A stretch of DNA of 64,000 nucleotides from Cylindrospermum sp. NIES-4074. Lineage in GTDB: Bacteria; Cyanobacteriota; Cyanobacteriia; Cyanobacteriales; Nostocaceae. Position 1 is the stretch's first letter; each line of letters begins with the position of its first letter. Under the pieces are notes generated by a model. The model searched no databases. It saw nothing but the letters and a program-made list of their open reading frames with translations, and was not told the DNA's origin. Positions 35,981-46,200 of this stretch are shown piece after piece. The DNA lies in assembly GCA_003994795.1 (NCBI GenBank), contig AP018269.1:3001484-3065483 (forward strand). Direction: 5' to 3'. The position numbers and the translations under genes were made by a program.

Positions 35981-37927
35981 TTATCTTTTCAATAATCTTA
36001 AACCGCTGAGGGTAACTAACACCGTTGAACCTTCATGGCCAATGACGCCGATGGGGAGGTTGATGTTACCCAGAAAGTTGCCAATCAAGAGCAAAATAAT
36101 GAACGAAAGCGCTACAGTGATATTTTGTTTGATTATATTGTGCGATCGCCTGCCCAAATCTATCGCCACCGCAATTTTTTCCAACTTGTCTGCCATCAAT
36201 ACTATATCTGCTGTTTCTAACGCCACATCACTACCAGCCACACCCATCGCTACACCCACAGCAGCTTGAGCCAAAGCCGGTGCATCATTAATACCATCCC
36301 CCACCATCGCCACAGTTTGATGGTGTTTCTGCAAACTGCGAATTACATCTAGTTTATCTTCCGGCAAAAGTTCCGCATATACGCGTTCAATTCCCACTGC
36401 TTGAGCGACACTGTGAGCGGTTCGCTGGTTATCGCCGGTTAACATGACAATTTCTGCGACTCCCAATTTCCGCAACCGAGTAATAGTTGCGGCTGCTTCT
36501 GCTCTCACTTGATCGGCGATCGCAATTAATCCTACCACAATTCCCTGACTCTCTTGGGAGGTGGGCTTCTGTGCTACCCAAACAACAGTTTTCCCCTTTT
36601 CCTCTAAAGATTGAGCCGTTTTCTGCAATTCTTCGGGTAAACTCTCAACATACCCCTGCACAAAAGCGGCATTTCCCACAATTATTTTTTGCTGTTGCGC
36701 CATCCCCACAATACCTCGCCCAGGTACAGCTTGCACTTCCACAGTATGCACCCAATCTAAATCGCCAGCTGCTTGCACAATTGCTTTACCGATGGGATGC
36801 TCTGAAGAAGATTCTACCGCCGCCGCCGTTTTCAATACATCAGATGAGGTAAAGTCAGTTGCAGCAATGACTTGAGACACCTGCACCTGTCCTGTTGTCA
36901 GCGTACCAGTTTTATCAAATGCGATCGCCCTAACTTTACCAATCTTCTCTAATTGGGCACCATTTTTAAACAAAATCCCCTGTCTAGCACCGTTAGCAAT
37001 TCCTGAAAGCAATGTGGGCATAATAGCTGCCATTAAAGCACAAGGAGAAGCTACCACCAAAAAAGTCAGCGCCCGATAAATCGTAGTTTCCCAATTCCAA
37101 CCCCACAGAAAAGGTGGTAAAGTAGCAAGCATAATCCCAGCAAATACAATTACCCGCGCATAACCCCGTTCAAATTTCTCGATAAACTCTTGAGAAGGGG
37201 GTGCTTCTGTTTGCGCTTGTTCCACTAAACGAATTACCCTTTGGATTAAACTACTTTCAGCGGGTTTGTGTACCTTCAACTTTAGCGCCCCATAACCGTT
37301 AATTGTCCCCGCAAAAACTTCTTCCCCCACCGTCTTTTCTACAGGTAAAGATTCCCCTGTAATTGCCGCTTGATTCAGAGTGCTGTAACCAGATACAATC
37401 AAACCATCTGTAGGAATTAACTCTCCGGGTTTGACTAGAATTTCATCACCCACCTGTAACTGAGAAATAGAAATCTCTTCTTCTCTTCCCTGACGCAAAA
37501 CCCGCGCTGTGTCTGCGGTGAGGTTCATCAAACTGCGGATACTCTTTTCGGTGCGACGCATGGCGTAACCTTCTAAAGCACCGCTAATAGCAAAGATGAG
37601 GATTAAAATTGCTCCATCAATAATTAGATGATATTCCCGTTGCCATAATCCCAAACTAGCAGCACCTACAGCCGCCACTATCATCAGCAAATCTACATCT
37701 AGTTCTTTTTCTTTAAAAAGTGTTGTTAGTCCCTCACGGGCGCTTTCATAGCCGCCGATGACATAAGCAGCAGGTAACAGCATTAAGGCTAAACCCAACC
37801 AGTTGAGATGCAAAGCGAACCAGCCGAGAATTAGCAGCAAGCCGCAAACCACTGCGGCGAAGGCGTCGGCGTGTTCTTTGGTGAATTGGTTTAAACGCTG
37901 GGGGTAGAGCATGGGGGTTGCATTCAT
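35981..37927 (-). CDS. coaT: P1B-4-type metal-transporting ATPase, cobalt exporter CoaT
   Basis: A 648-residue P-type ATPase. There is no N-terminal heavy-metal domain. The phosphorylation site is D338-K-T-G-T, the actuator TGES motif is in AAITGESLPV, and the hinge is GDGINDAPAL. The transmembrane metal site is S294-P-C296 in place of CPC, and the last membrane segment has H631-EGST. The SPC plus HEGST combination defines the P1B-4 group (Co2+, sometimes Fe2+ or Zn2+). The ATG at 37927 is chosen because the longer frame to 37972 would begin inside the operator. The pairing with coaR, 3.6 kb away, supports cobalt efflux. Confidence 0.9.
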   Translation of the reverse strand: MNATPMLYPQRLNQFTKEHADAFAAVVCGLLLILGWFALHLNWLGLALMLLPAAYVIGGYESAREGLTTLFKEKELDVDLLMIVAAVGAASLGLWQREYHLIIDGAILILIFAISGALEGYAMRRTEKSIRSLMNLTADTARVLRQGREEEISISQLQVGDEILVKPGELIPTDGLIVSGYSTLNQAAITGESLPVEKTVGEEVFAGTINGYGALKLKVHKPAESSLIQRVIRLVEQAQTEAPPSQEFIEKFERGYARVIVFAGIMLATLPPFLWGWNWETTIYRALTFLVVASPCALMAAIMPTLLSGIANGARQGILFKNGAQLEKIGKVRAIAFDKTGTLTTGQVQVSQVIAATDFTSSDVLKTAAAVESSSEHPIGKAIVQAAGDLDWVHTVEVQAVPGRGIVGMAQQQKIIVGNAAFVQGYVESLPEELQKTAQSLEEKGKTVVWVAQKPTSQESQGIVVGLIAIADQVRAEAAATITRLRKLGVAEIVMLTGDNQRTAHSVAQAVGIERVYAELLPEDKLDVIRSLQKHHQTVAMVGDGINDAPALAQAAVGVAMGVAGSDVALETADIVLMADKLEKIAVAIDLGRRSHNIIKQNITVALSFIILLLIGNFLGNINLPIGVIGHEGSTVLVTLSGLRLLKR

Positions 37928-37948
37928 AGGGACTGCTCTTACCCTAAA

Positions 37949-37974
37949 CCTTGACATTGATGTTAATGTCAAGG
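37949..37974 (-). promoter_or_regulatory. MerR-type operator of the coaT promoter
   Basis: A perfect 26-nt dyad: ten-base arms CCTTGACATT around six bases. Read on the minus strand, TTGACA in the left arm can serve as the -35 box and TAGGGT, 20 nt on, as the -10 box. The dyad then fills an over-long spacer, the hallmark of promoters activated by MerR-family regulators. Transcription would start about 15-20 nt before the coaT ATG. CoaR is the obvious ligand. Confidence 0.8.
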
Positions 37975-38114
37975 CTTATAATGAGAAAAAACGCAGAGGA
38001 ACGCTGAGGGAAGCGCAAAGGTACGCGGAGTAAATCTTCCTTTGTGTTTCTCAAAAATCATAGACGTACAGCGATTTGTTGTAAAATATGACACTGTATT
38101 AGGAGAAAAAATCT

Positions 38115-39236
38115 ATGCTCAAGCGAATATATATTGATAACTTCGGCTGTTTAGTAAATTTTGAACTTAATATTGACTCAATTAACTTATTTCTTGGTGG
38201 TAATGGGGCAGGGAAATCAACTGTTTTTGATGTCTTATCTAGAATTCAAAATTTTGTACTTGGCTTAGGTAAAGTAGGGCAGTTTTTTCCAATTTATAAT
38301 TGCACTCGCTGGCAGACTTTACCAATTCAGCGTTTTGAGATAGAGATCAATGGCAATGGTGGTAATTATAAATATGAACTTGCTATTGAACATAGTTCAG
38401 AGCAGAGCTTTGTTCGATATGAGCGTTTATTTTTTAATACCCTACCTTTATTGAATTTTGAAAAGGGCGAAGTTCAAACTTATGATGATAATCACAGACC
38501 AGGCCCAAGATATCCTTTTGATTGGTCGCAGTCGGTATTACCTTTCTTTATGCCAAGACATGATAATACAAAGATGACATGGTTCAAAAAAAGAATGGAG
38601 AGATTTATTATTGTACGAATTGTTCCTACGCTAATGTCAGATATCAGCGAACAAGAAGAAATATTATTAAATCTAAACATGAATAATTACTCTTCTTGGT
38701 ATCGCTATATTTCACAAGATCAGGGTAAGGTCGCAGAACTAATTCATGTTTTAAAACAGGTGTTGGATGGTTTTGTAAGTTTTAGATTTGACAAAATTAG
38801 TGAAAAGCGTTCAATTTTAAAGTTGAGATTTGCAAGTTCTGAAAATTCTAATGCTCCTCCTATCGAGTATTATTTCGGTGAATTGTCCGATGGTCAAAAA
38901 ATGATTATTGCTCTATATACACTTCTCTATTGTACACAATCTGAAGATTATACATTATGTATAGATGAACCAGAGAATTTTTTAGCCTTACCAGAAATTC
39001 AACCTTGGCTAATTCAACTTTATGATTTTTGTATTGATGGAAAAATCCAAACTTTACTAATCTCTCATCATCCTGTGTTAATTAATTATCTTCTAGCTTC
39101 ACCTATAGGATATTGGTTTGAGCGCGAAAGTAATGCTCCTGTGCGGGTGAAGAAAATTAGTAATCAAGATGCCGAGAATACTGGACTAGCTATTTCAGAA
39201 TTAATTGAGCGAGGCTGGCTATATGACCCAGCGTAG
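38115..39236 (+). CDS. AAA-family ATPase (OLD/AAA_21-like), possible defence component
   Basis: A 373-residue soluble ATPase. Walker A is GGNGAGKST (about residues 32-40). The ABC-type signature region reads GELSDGQKMIIALYTLL (about 255-271). Walker B is TLCIDEPENFL (about 281-291), and a switch histidine follows in LLISHHPVL. This is the AAA_21/RecF-like layout with a short coiled middle, as in OLD-type ATPases of anti-phage systems. AGGAG precedes the ATG, and TAAAAT just upstream may be a promoter. The next gene overlaps it by 14 nt, so the two are coupled. Lower GC than its neighbours and its position between coaT and coaR suggest transfer. Confidence 0.82.
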   Translation: MLKRIYIDNFGCLVNFELNIDSINLFLGGNGAGKSTVFDVLSRIQNFVLGLGKVGQFFPIYNCTRWQTLPIQRFEIEINGNGGNYKYELAIEHSSEQSFVRYERLFFNTLPLLNFEKGEVQTYDDNHRPGPRYPFDWSQSVLPFFMPRHDNTKMTWFKKRMERFIIVRIVPTLMSDISEQEEILLNLNMNNYSSWYRYISQDQGKVAELIHVLKQVLDGFVSFRFDKISEKRSILKLRFASSENSNAPPIEYYFGELSDGQKMIIALYTLLYCTQSEDYTLCIDEPENFLALPEIQPWLIQLYDFCIDGKIQTLLISHHPVLINYLLASPIGYWFERESNAPVRVKKISNQDAENTGLAISELIERGWLYDPA

Positions 39237-39774
39237 ACTACAGATTACTATTTTGTGTGAGGATAGACAACAAGAGGTTTTTGCTCGTTATTTTCTGAAG
39301 AAAAGAGGATTTACTGGAAGCATCAAACCTAAAATCTGTCTAAAAGGAGCGGGTGAGCAGTTTGTTAGAGAAAATTATCCTAAAGAGGTTAAAGCATACC
39401 GCAGTAAAAATTATCTTTCAGGAATGCTTGTGGTTTTGATTGATGCGGATAAAAAAACAGTTGAGGAAAGGTTGAAACAATTAGATACCGCACTGACAGA
39501 AGATTCCCAAGAACTTCGTAAGCCAGATGAAAAAATAGCAATATTCGTCCCTAAAAGAAATATTGAAACTTGGATACATCACTTACAAGGGGAAAATGTT
39601 GATGAAGAAACAGAATATGCAAAATTTACTAACAATGAATCAATTTGTAAACTCGGTGTTGAACAATTAGCAACCCAGTGTTCTCAAGGGAATTTAGATG
39701 TAAATGCACCGCCATCTCTCCAAGCTGCTTGTATAGAATTACAAAGACTTTTGCCGTTGTTAGATAAATTATGA
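39223..39774 (+). CDS. TOPRIM-like protein coupled to the AAA ATPase
   Basis: A 183-residue protein starting MTQRRLQITILCEDRQQEVF. It has E13 after the first strand and D74-x-D76 (VVLIDADKKTVEER) after a second, the E...DxD arrangement of TOPRIM metal-dependent nucleases. A later KIAIFVPKRNIETWIHHL segment resembles the C-terminal part of small TOPRIM-like partners of ATPases (DUF4276 and DUF4435 types). The start at 39223 overlaps the ATPase stop. A longer frame from 39205 is less likely. The pair recalls two-gene ATPase/TOPRIM anti-phage modules, but I cannot name the exact system. Confidence 0.65.
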   Translation: MTQRRLQITILCEDRQQEVFARYFLKKRGFTGSIKPKICLKGAGEQFVRENYPKEVKAYRSKNYLSGMLVVLIDADKKTVEERLKQLDTALTEDSQELRKPDEKIAIFVPKRNIETWIHHLQGENVDEETEYAKFTNNESICKLGVEQLATQCSQGNLDVNAPPSLQAACIELQRLLPLLDKL

Positions 39775-39961
39775 CCACTGGTTTAACTATTAAATAACTT
39801 ACAAATGTATTCACTAGCGGTATTAACCCGCATACCATTTTCTCACCCCCCCCCTTTTTTTAATTAATCAGTTGGGGGTATCTTATCTATATCTACATGA
39901 GGGGAAATTGGTATAAAATATAAGCAATAGCAAAAATAAATTTTCTCTAAAATATATACCA

Positions 39962-41506
39962 ATGTTAGCGAAGAAAATCAGCAGTCGTATTTCTCAATTA
40001 CCTTTTAATTCTCCTTGGTTTATTATAGTTAGTTTTGCTATTCTCGGTTTAATAGGTATTCTCAACCATTCAATGTGGAGAGATGAACTAAATCCCTGGC
40101 TGATTGTTAGAGATAGTGAATCTTTTACAGATTTACTAGCAAATGTTCATTATGAAGGGCATCCTTTGCTATGGTATTTTTCTCTAGCACTCTTGAGAAG
40201 AATTGCAGATACACCTGTGATGATGCAATTGTTTCACTTGGGTATAGCAACTGGTTCAGTGGCTATTTTTTGGTTATATAGTCCTTTTAATTATAGACAG
40301 AAATTACTTTTTACTTTCGGCTTTTTCCCTTTTTATGAATATTTTTTAATTTCTCGAAATTATGCTTTTAGCATGTTGTTTGTTTTCGCTTTTTGTGCAT
40401 GCTTTACAACAAGAAAAAGCACTTATGTGTACTTAGCTATTTTCTTAGGATTACTAGCCAATAGTAATGCTTATGCGTTATTTATATCATTTTCCTTGTC
40501 ATTGATGTTGTTGGTGGAGCTTTGTTTTGATAGTGAGCAACGCAATCACTACTTTATCAAAAGTAAAAAATTGGATTTATCTTTAAGTGTGGCAATTATT
40601 ATATTTAGTTATATTTTAGCTCTCTATATTCTTACTCCTCCCGCAGATAGTTATCTTAATGGTGGGTTAAGCAGTGGATGGTTACTGGGACTAGATATCC
40701 GTCATTTGTTGAAAAGTATAGGCAGATTATTTGGTGGTTATTTTTTAATTATCCCCACATCTAAAAGATGGCTGGATTTAATTATATGTGCCATTATTGC
40801 TTTGTTGATAGTGGGTTTGACTTTAATTAGATTATGTAAAAAGCATTATGTACTCTTATTCTACATCCTAGCAAATTGTGTCATGCTAGCGTTTTCATAT
40901 TTTAGATTTATTGGTGTTGCTCGACATTATGGGCATTTTTATTTAGTTCTTTTAGCGGCGTTATGGCTAGGAAGTTATTATCAAGAGTCTAACTTTTTGA
41001 TAGATAATTTTTCTGTCCCAGAAAAATTATTTAAGGTTGTTAGCAAATGGCATCATATTGCTTTAATGGCAATTCTTTATATTCATTTTTGCGGAGGAAT
41101 TTATTCCTATGCTAGGGATTTATTTATCCCATATTCTAGTAGTCGGGAAACGGCTCATTACATTCAGCAATCTCAGTGGGATAAGGAATTTATTGTTGCC
41201 AGTCGAGATGCAAATATGGCAGCATTATCAGGTTATCTCAATCGAAAATTTTACTATCCTGAACTTCAAAAAATGGGAAGTTTTACTCTTTTTAAAAAAG
41301 GACGCCAAGTGGTTGAGCAAGATGAGATACTCAGACAAATTAGCTCAATTTTAAAAAATCAAGTAGACGCAAATAGAATTCTGCTGATTTTGCATAGAGA
41401 ACTTAAGTTCAGCCGCAACGATTTGAAGATTATGCCTATCAAGACTTTTCAGAGGGCATGGGTGGATAGTGAACGATTTTATCTTTATTGGGTACTGAAG
41501 AATTAA
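39962..41506 (+). CDS. Multi-spanning membrane glycosyltransferase-like protein (GT-C type)
   Basis: A 514-residue protein with about ten membrane segments. The first external loop carries MWRDELNPWL, the aspartate/glutamate pair typical of GT-C enzymes that use lipid-linked sugars, followed by EGHPLLWY. A soluble C-terminal part of about 100 residues follows. It may glycosylate a surface polymer or lipid. AT-rich composition and position between coaT and coaR match the preceding ATPase pair, although the 187-nt gap (with a nine-C, seven-T tract at 39846-39861) suggests a separate transcript. Confidence 0.7.
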   Translation: MLAKKISSRISQLPFNSPWFIIVSFAILGLIGILNHSMWRDELNPWLIVRDSESFTDLLANVHYEGHPLLWYFSLALLRRIADTPVMMQLFHLGIATGSVAIFWLYSPFNYRQKLLFTFGFFPFYEYFLISRNYAFSMLFVFAFCACFTTRKSTYVYLAIFLGLLANSNAYALFISFSLSLMLLVELCFDSEQRNHYFIKSKKLDLSLSVAIIIFSYILALYILTPPADSYLNGGLSSGWLLGLDIRHLLKSIGRLFGGYFLIIPTSKRWLDLIICAIIALLIVGLTLIRLCKKHYVLLFYILANCVMLAFSYFRFIGVARHYGHFYLVLLAALWLGSYYQESNFLIDNFSVPEKLFKVVSKWHHIALMAILYIHFCGGIYSYARDLFIPYSSSRETAHYIQQSQWDKEFIVASRDANMAALSGYLNRKFYYPELQKMGSFTLFKKGRQVVEQDEILRQISSILKNQVDANRILLILHRELKFSRNDLKIMPIKTFQRAWVDSERFYLYWVLKN

Positions 41507-41575
41507 CTTGAATTTTTAATTGTTTAACTGGGCTTACTGGAGATTAGATGTTTTGATAAAGGTGATATACTACCG

Positions 41576-42694
41576 ATGAAAGCCGATCGCTTGACTATCA
41601 AAGAACTTACTGATGCCGTGGGTAGCGGAATTACTCCGCGTATGGTAAGGCATTATCATCAATTGGGGCTGATACCGCAACCAGTGCGATCGCCAAGCAA
41701 TTACCGCTTATACTCTCAACAGGATGTCATTCGCCTACAGCGTATTGTCGCCCTCAAGCAGCAAGGTTTCCAACTCAGCCACATCCGCCACATTTTGGAA
41801 GTGGAACCCCAAACAGACACCAATAACAACCTGATGGCGCAACTACAACAGCAATATCGGGCGGTGATGCAACAAATTTCTCAACTGCGACAAACAGCAA
41901 CGGCGCTAGAAGGTTTATTAGGGCGAGATCAGCATTGTCAAATTATGCAAGGGTCAGTTTTAGCGCAACTCAAGCTGTTGGAAGTTGATACGCAAGCAGG
42001 AATAGGGGGACTAGAAAAGCTGTGGAGTGGGTTGGATAAGGAAGTACATACTCATTCCGAAGCTTTTCCCGAATCTCTGCAACGCTTGTTACCTGACTTA
42101 TCTGCACGTTCGGAAATTGAACAACACCTAATCTCCCAGTTGGTTTTGGCTTGTGGTGATGTGAGTTTGGTGCCTTTTGTGCGGTTGAGTCAAAAGGCGA
42201 TCGCAATTAGTCGTGAAGCTCTAAAATCAGGTTGTGAAATTATTGTCGATATCCCTACTGTTGCAGCTGCTTTAGATCAAACACGATTAACCCACTTAGG
42301 CTGTCGGGTGTCAACTTTAATCGATAACCCCCATGTCACCACCGCCACAGAGGCAGAATTGGCTTTTTGGCAACATCAACAATGGCAGGATAAATTACTA
42401 CAAATACCTCCTGCTTCTGTGTTGGTAGTTGGTTATGCACCCTCAGTGTTGTTGCAGGTATGTACAGCTATCGAAAATCAGCAAATTCAGCCCGCACTCG
42501 TGATTGCGATGCCCATTGGCTTTAGTCATGCGCCCGCAGCCAAGCGGCAAATGATGCAACTAGATGTGTCTTTTATCACTATTGAAGGAACTTTAGGAGG
42601 AGGCTTGTTGGCGGCTACTGCCCTCAATGCTTTGGTGGAATCACTGATTGATAAGCCAGATTGTCATTGTTATCTCAAAGATAGCTGTGGATAA
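41576..42694 (+). CDS. coaR: Cobalt-responsive MerR-family regulator CoaR
   Basis: A 372-residue protein. Residues 1-80 are a MerR helix-turn-helix (LTIKELTDAVGSGITPRMVR, then SNYRLYSQQDVIRLQRIVAL). About 165-360 is a precorrin-8X methylmutase (CbiC/CobH)-like domain, with VDIPTVAAAL and PIGFSHAPAAKRQM. The C-terminus ends DCHCYLKDSCG, the Cys-His-Cys cluster known to be needed for cobalt sensing in Synechocystis CoaR. It should activate coaT when cobalt is in excess. In Synechocystis coaR and coaT are adjacent and divergent; here 3.6 kb separates them. No operator is visible directly upstream of coaR. Confidence 0.93.
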   Translation: MKADRLTIKELTDAVGSGITPRMVRHYHQLGLIPQPVRSPSNYRLYSQQDVIRLQRIVALKQQGFQLSHIRHILEVEPQTDTNNNLMAQLQQQYRAVMQQISQLRQTATALEGLLGRDQHCQIMQGSVLAQLKLLEVDTQAGIGGLEKLWSGLDKEVHTHSEAFPESLQRLLPDLSARSEIEQHLISQLVLACGDVSLVPFVRLSQKAIAISREALKSGCEIIVDIPTVAAALDQTRLTHLGCRVSTLIDNPHVTTATEAELAFWQHQQWQDKLLQIPPASVLVVGYAPSVLLQVCTAIENQQIQPALVIAMPIGFSHAPAAKRQMMQLDVSFITIEGTLGGGLLAATALNALVESLIDKPDCHCYLKDSCG

Positions 42695-43239
42695 GATTTC
42701 TTCAGCTTTACCTCTGTTATTGGCGATTTTTATCAAAAAACACGGCTATTTAGTAATTTGTTAAAAAATATTGAATTTGGGATAAATAGTGACTTTTAGC
42801 AATTCAATAATTTATACTGTGGCGACAAGCTATAAACATCGTATAACTTGCCCTATCAACCAGTGAACAATTTTTACTAAATGAAACCCAATTAACAATG
42901 TATAGATTATCATATTTTCAGTGCTGAGAGGATGGGAATTAACTTACAGAATCTCAAGTGTTAACTCTAGAATCAAAGCACACAATTTGTAGCTTAAACT
43001 CAGCAACAGATTAAGTGAAAGTCCCTCTAAACCAGGTTTAAACTTTACTTTTAAGGAATAAAAAAAATAAACAGTGTATAAATATTGCTAATAGACTTAG
43101 ACAAAGTATAGAATTACATAAGTATATTCTGTAACTAAAGAAAGAGAATAAAGATGTATAATTAGCGCGTCTCCTGCACAAAAAAATATCACCTTTAAGA
43201 CTGGTCAGATTTCTGTTTCCTCTACTTGATAAGGGGCAT
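42695..43239. other. AT-rich region upstream of the PstS-like/DUF4912 gene
   Basis: 545 bp without a gene. A TATAAT at 43157-43162, about 78 nt before the start, is a likely -10 box. AAGGGG at 43231-43236 is the ribosome site of the next gene. The rest shows no clear structure. Confidence 0.45.
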
Positions 43240-46200
43240 ATGTGGCAACAAGCAAAAAAAGATAAGACGATGCCTGAGTTGGGCTACGCCAAAGTTAGTA
43301 TGGCATTATGGCTGGTTTTGGCTACCACCCCGATGGCAGCAAATTTATTGGTGTTAGCACCCACACTGGCTTTAGCAGCGACTAATGCTCCCACGTTCGA
43401 GCTACCGCAAGCAGTGGAAAATGGAACTACAGTGCGGATTGATGGTTCAAGTAGCTTGGCGGCAATCAACCAAGAACTGAAAGCAAATTTTGAGAAACAG
43501 TTCTCTGGCACAAAAGTTGAAGTAGGGGTTAATGGTACTGATGCGGCAATTAAAGCTTTGCTAGATGGCAAAATTGATGTAGCTGCTATCCCGCGTGGAC
43601 TAACGTCAGCAGAAAAGGCTAAAGGTCTTGAGCAAATACGGTTACGCCGAGAAAAGATTGCGATCGTTGTGGGTACGGAAAATCCTTATAAGGGAAATTT
43701 GACTAGTAAGCAATTCGCTAAGATTTTCCGGGGAGAAATTACGCAATGGTCGCAACTGGGAGCGAATGGGGGTAAGATTCGGTTTATCGATCGCCCCGCA
43801 ACCAGCGATACCCGCAATAATTTCCGCAGTTACCCAGCTTTTAAGACTGCTAAATTTGCCACAGGCCCGAATGCAGTTCAACTTGCTGAGGACAACACCG
43901 CAGAAATCGTTAAACAACTAGGTAAAGACGGGATTAGTTATGTTATGGCTAATCAGGTATCAAAACTGCAAGATGTACGTGTGCTGCAATTAAATCAAAC
44001 CTTGCCAGAAGATCCTCAATATCCCTTCTCACAGCCTTTAGTTTACGTTTACAAGCAAAATCCCACCACGGCTGTATCTGGTTTTCTTGGCTTTACCCAG
44101 TCACCATCAGGAGAAAAAGCCATAGAAGCCGCTAGAACAGCTGAAGCATCTGCGATCGCCTCCAGTCTACTGCAAAAATTTACCACCACAACCCAGACTG
44201 CTTTATTAACCGAGACTATACCCACACCGGCTGCTTCCCCAATTGAGAATAAACCAATGGTTAATGCTGCCCCCATTGAGACTTTACCAGCGGTAAATAA
44301 TTCTTCTAGCGAACAACCTTCAGTTACTCCTGGGAACAACAACCCCATTGGAGAAAAAAACACACCCATTTGGTTGTTGTTACCTTTATTGGTTGTTGTT
44401 TTGGGCGGATTCTTTATAGGATGGTTCCTCAAAAGACGCCCGTTACCAGATGCTGAACCAGATAATTTGTTAGAGTCAAATGATAGTCAGCCGCCCACAG
44501 AAGCCATATCAGCGGCGACGACTGAGGAAGTTAGCATTACTCCCCCTATTAACAACGGCAATGGTAACGGTAACGGTACTCACACTAACGGCAAATCTCA
44601 CCGAAATGAAGATACCACCTCAAGCGTAGCCAATATAATAGATGATCTCACTCCAACTACATCTGCAACTTTAGCTGCTGATGCAAGCATCTGGTCGGAT
44701 ACTAAAGTGACTAACACAACAACACTTAGTAATACGGCTGAGATCATCTCTTTAGATTCTGGCGAAGTTGCTTGGGACATAGAAGCACCAGTAGCTGTTG
44801 TTAATAATTCCTATCCTCAACTACCAAATATCTCAGACTTGACATCTGATGCAGATATATCCACCGATGAGGTGACAGATTCTCTTCCTGAATTAACAGA
44901 AACACCAGAAGAAGATTTGAATCTGGAATTACCCACAGATGATTTATTAGATGAGCCAAAAGCTGAATTGAATTTGGGACTACTAACATATCAAGACGCC
45001 GATTTAGGTTCCAAACCACTAGATGTTTCGGCGGAAGAATTTAATCTGGATTTACCAACAGATGATTTGCTACTAGATGAACCGACAGAAGAATTTAATC
45101 TGCAACTAGCAACAGATTCAGCTTCTGATTTGCTACTAGATGAGCCGAGTGAAGAATTTAATTTAGAACTAGCAACAGATTCAGCTTCTGATTCACTACT
45201 AGATGAGCTAGAAGGATTTAATCTGCAACTGACAACAAATTCAAGTTCTGATTTGCTAGTAGATGCTTCAGCAGAAGAATTGGATCTAGAACTGGCGACA
45301 TATTCAGGTGCTGATTTTCTACTAGATGAGTCAGCAGAAGGATTGGATCTAGAACTGACAACAAATTCAGATGCTGATTTATTACTAGATGCGCCGGCAG
45401 AAGAATTGAATCTAGAACTGACAACAAATTCAGATGCTGATTTACTACTAGATGCGCCGGCAGAAGGATTGGATCTAGAACTGACAACAGATGCAGATGC
45501 TGATTTATTACTAGATGCGCCGGCAGAAGAATTGGATTTAGAACTGACAACAGATGCAGATGCTGATTTATTACTAGATGCGCCGGCAGAAGAATTGGAT
45601 TTAGAACTGACAACAAATTCAGATGCTGATTTACTACTAGATGCGCCGGCAGAAGGATTGGATCTAGAACTGACAACAAATTCAGATGCTGATTTACTAC
45701 TAGATGCGCCGGCAGAAGAATTGGATTTAGAACTGACAACAAATTCAGATGCTGATTTATTACTAGATGAGCCGGCAGAAGAGTTATGGAATGTGGTAGC
45801 GGACGAGGCAGAATTAACTTTGGATGAGCCAGAGGCAGCTTCTCAGGTAGCATCCACCCTAGAAGAAGATATCTTCAATCTTCCAGAAGAAACAACTGAA
45901 GAAATAGCTTTAGTCACAAGCACAGATGCAGAGATTCAGGAAACTCCAGAATTAGTGGTGCAGGAGCAAATAAATAACACCGCAGCTACAACTAATTTGC
46001 TGAATACAAACGTTGACAACTGCATTGTGCTGACACCCCGCACTCCCAAATGGGCTTATGTTTCTTGGAATGTTTCTGATGAGCAAAAGGAAGTGCTGAA
46101 ACAACAGGGCGGTACTGTATTAGCAGTGCGACTGTATGATGCTACCGATATTGACTTAAGCTATCAAAATCCCCATTTAGTACAGCAATATGAGTGTGAA

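Noticed and set aside
37928-37972. N-terminal extension of coaT to a TTG at 37972
   Set aside because: That codon is within the MerR-type operator and upstream of the predicted transcription start.
45218-45853. 211-codon minus-strand frame with regular LLPAHLV repeats
   Set aside because: It is the antisense of the 63-bp repeats in the PstS-like/DUF4912 gene; the periodicity comes from the real gene.
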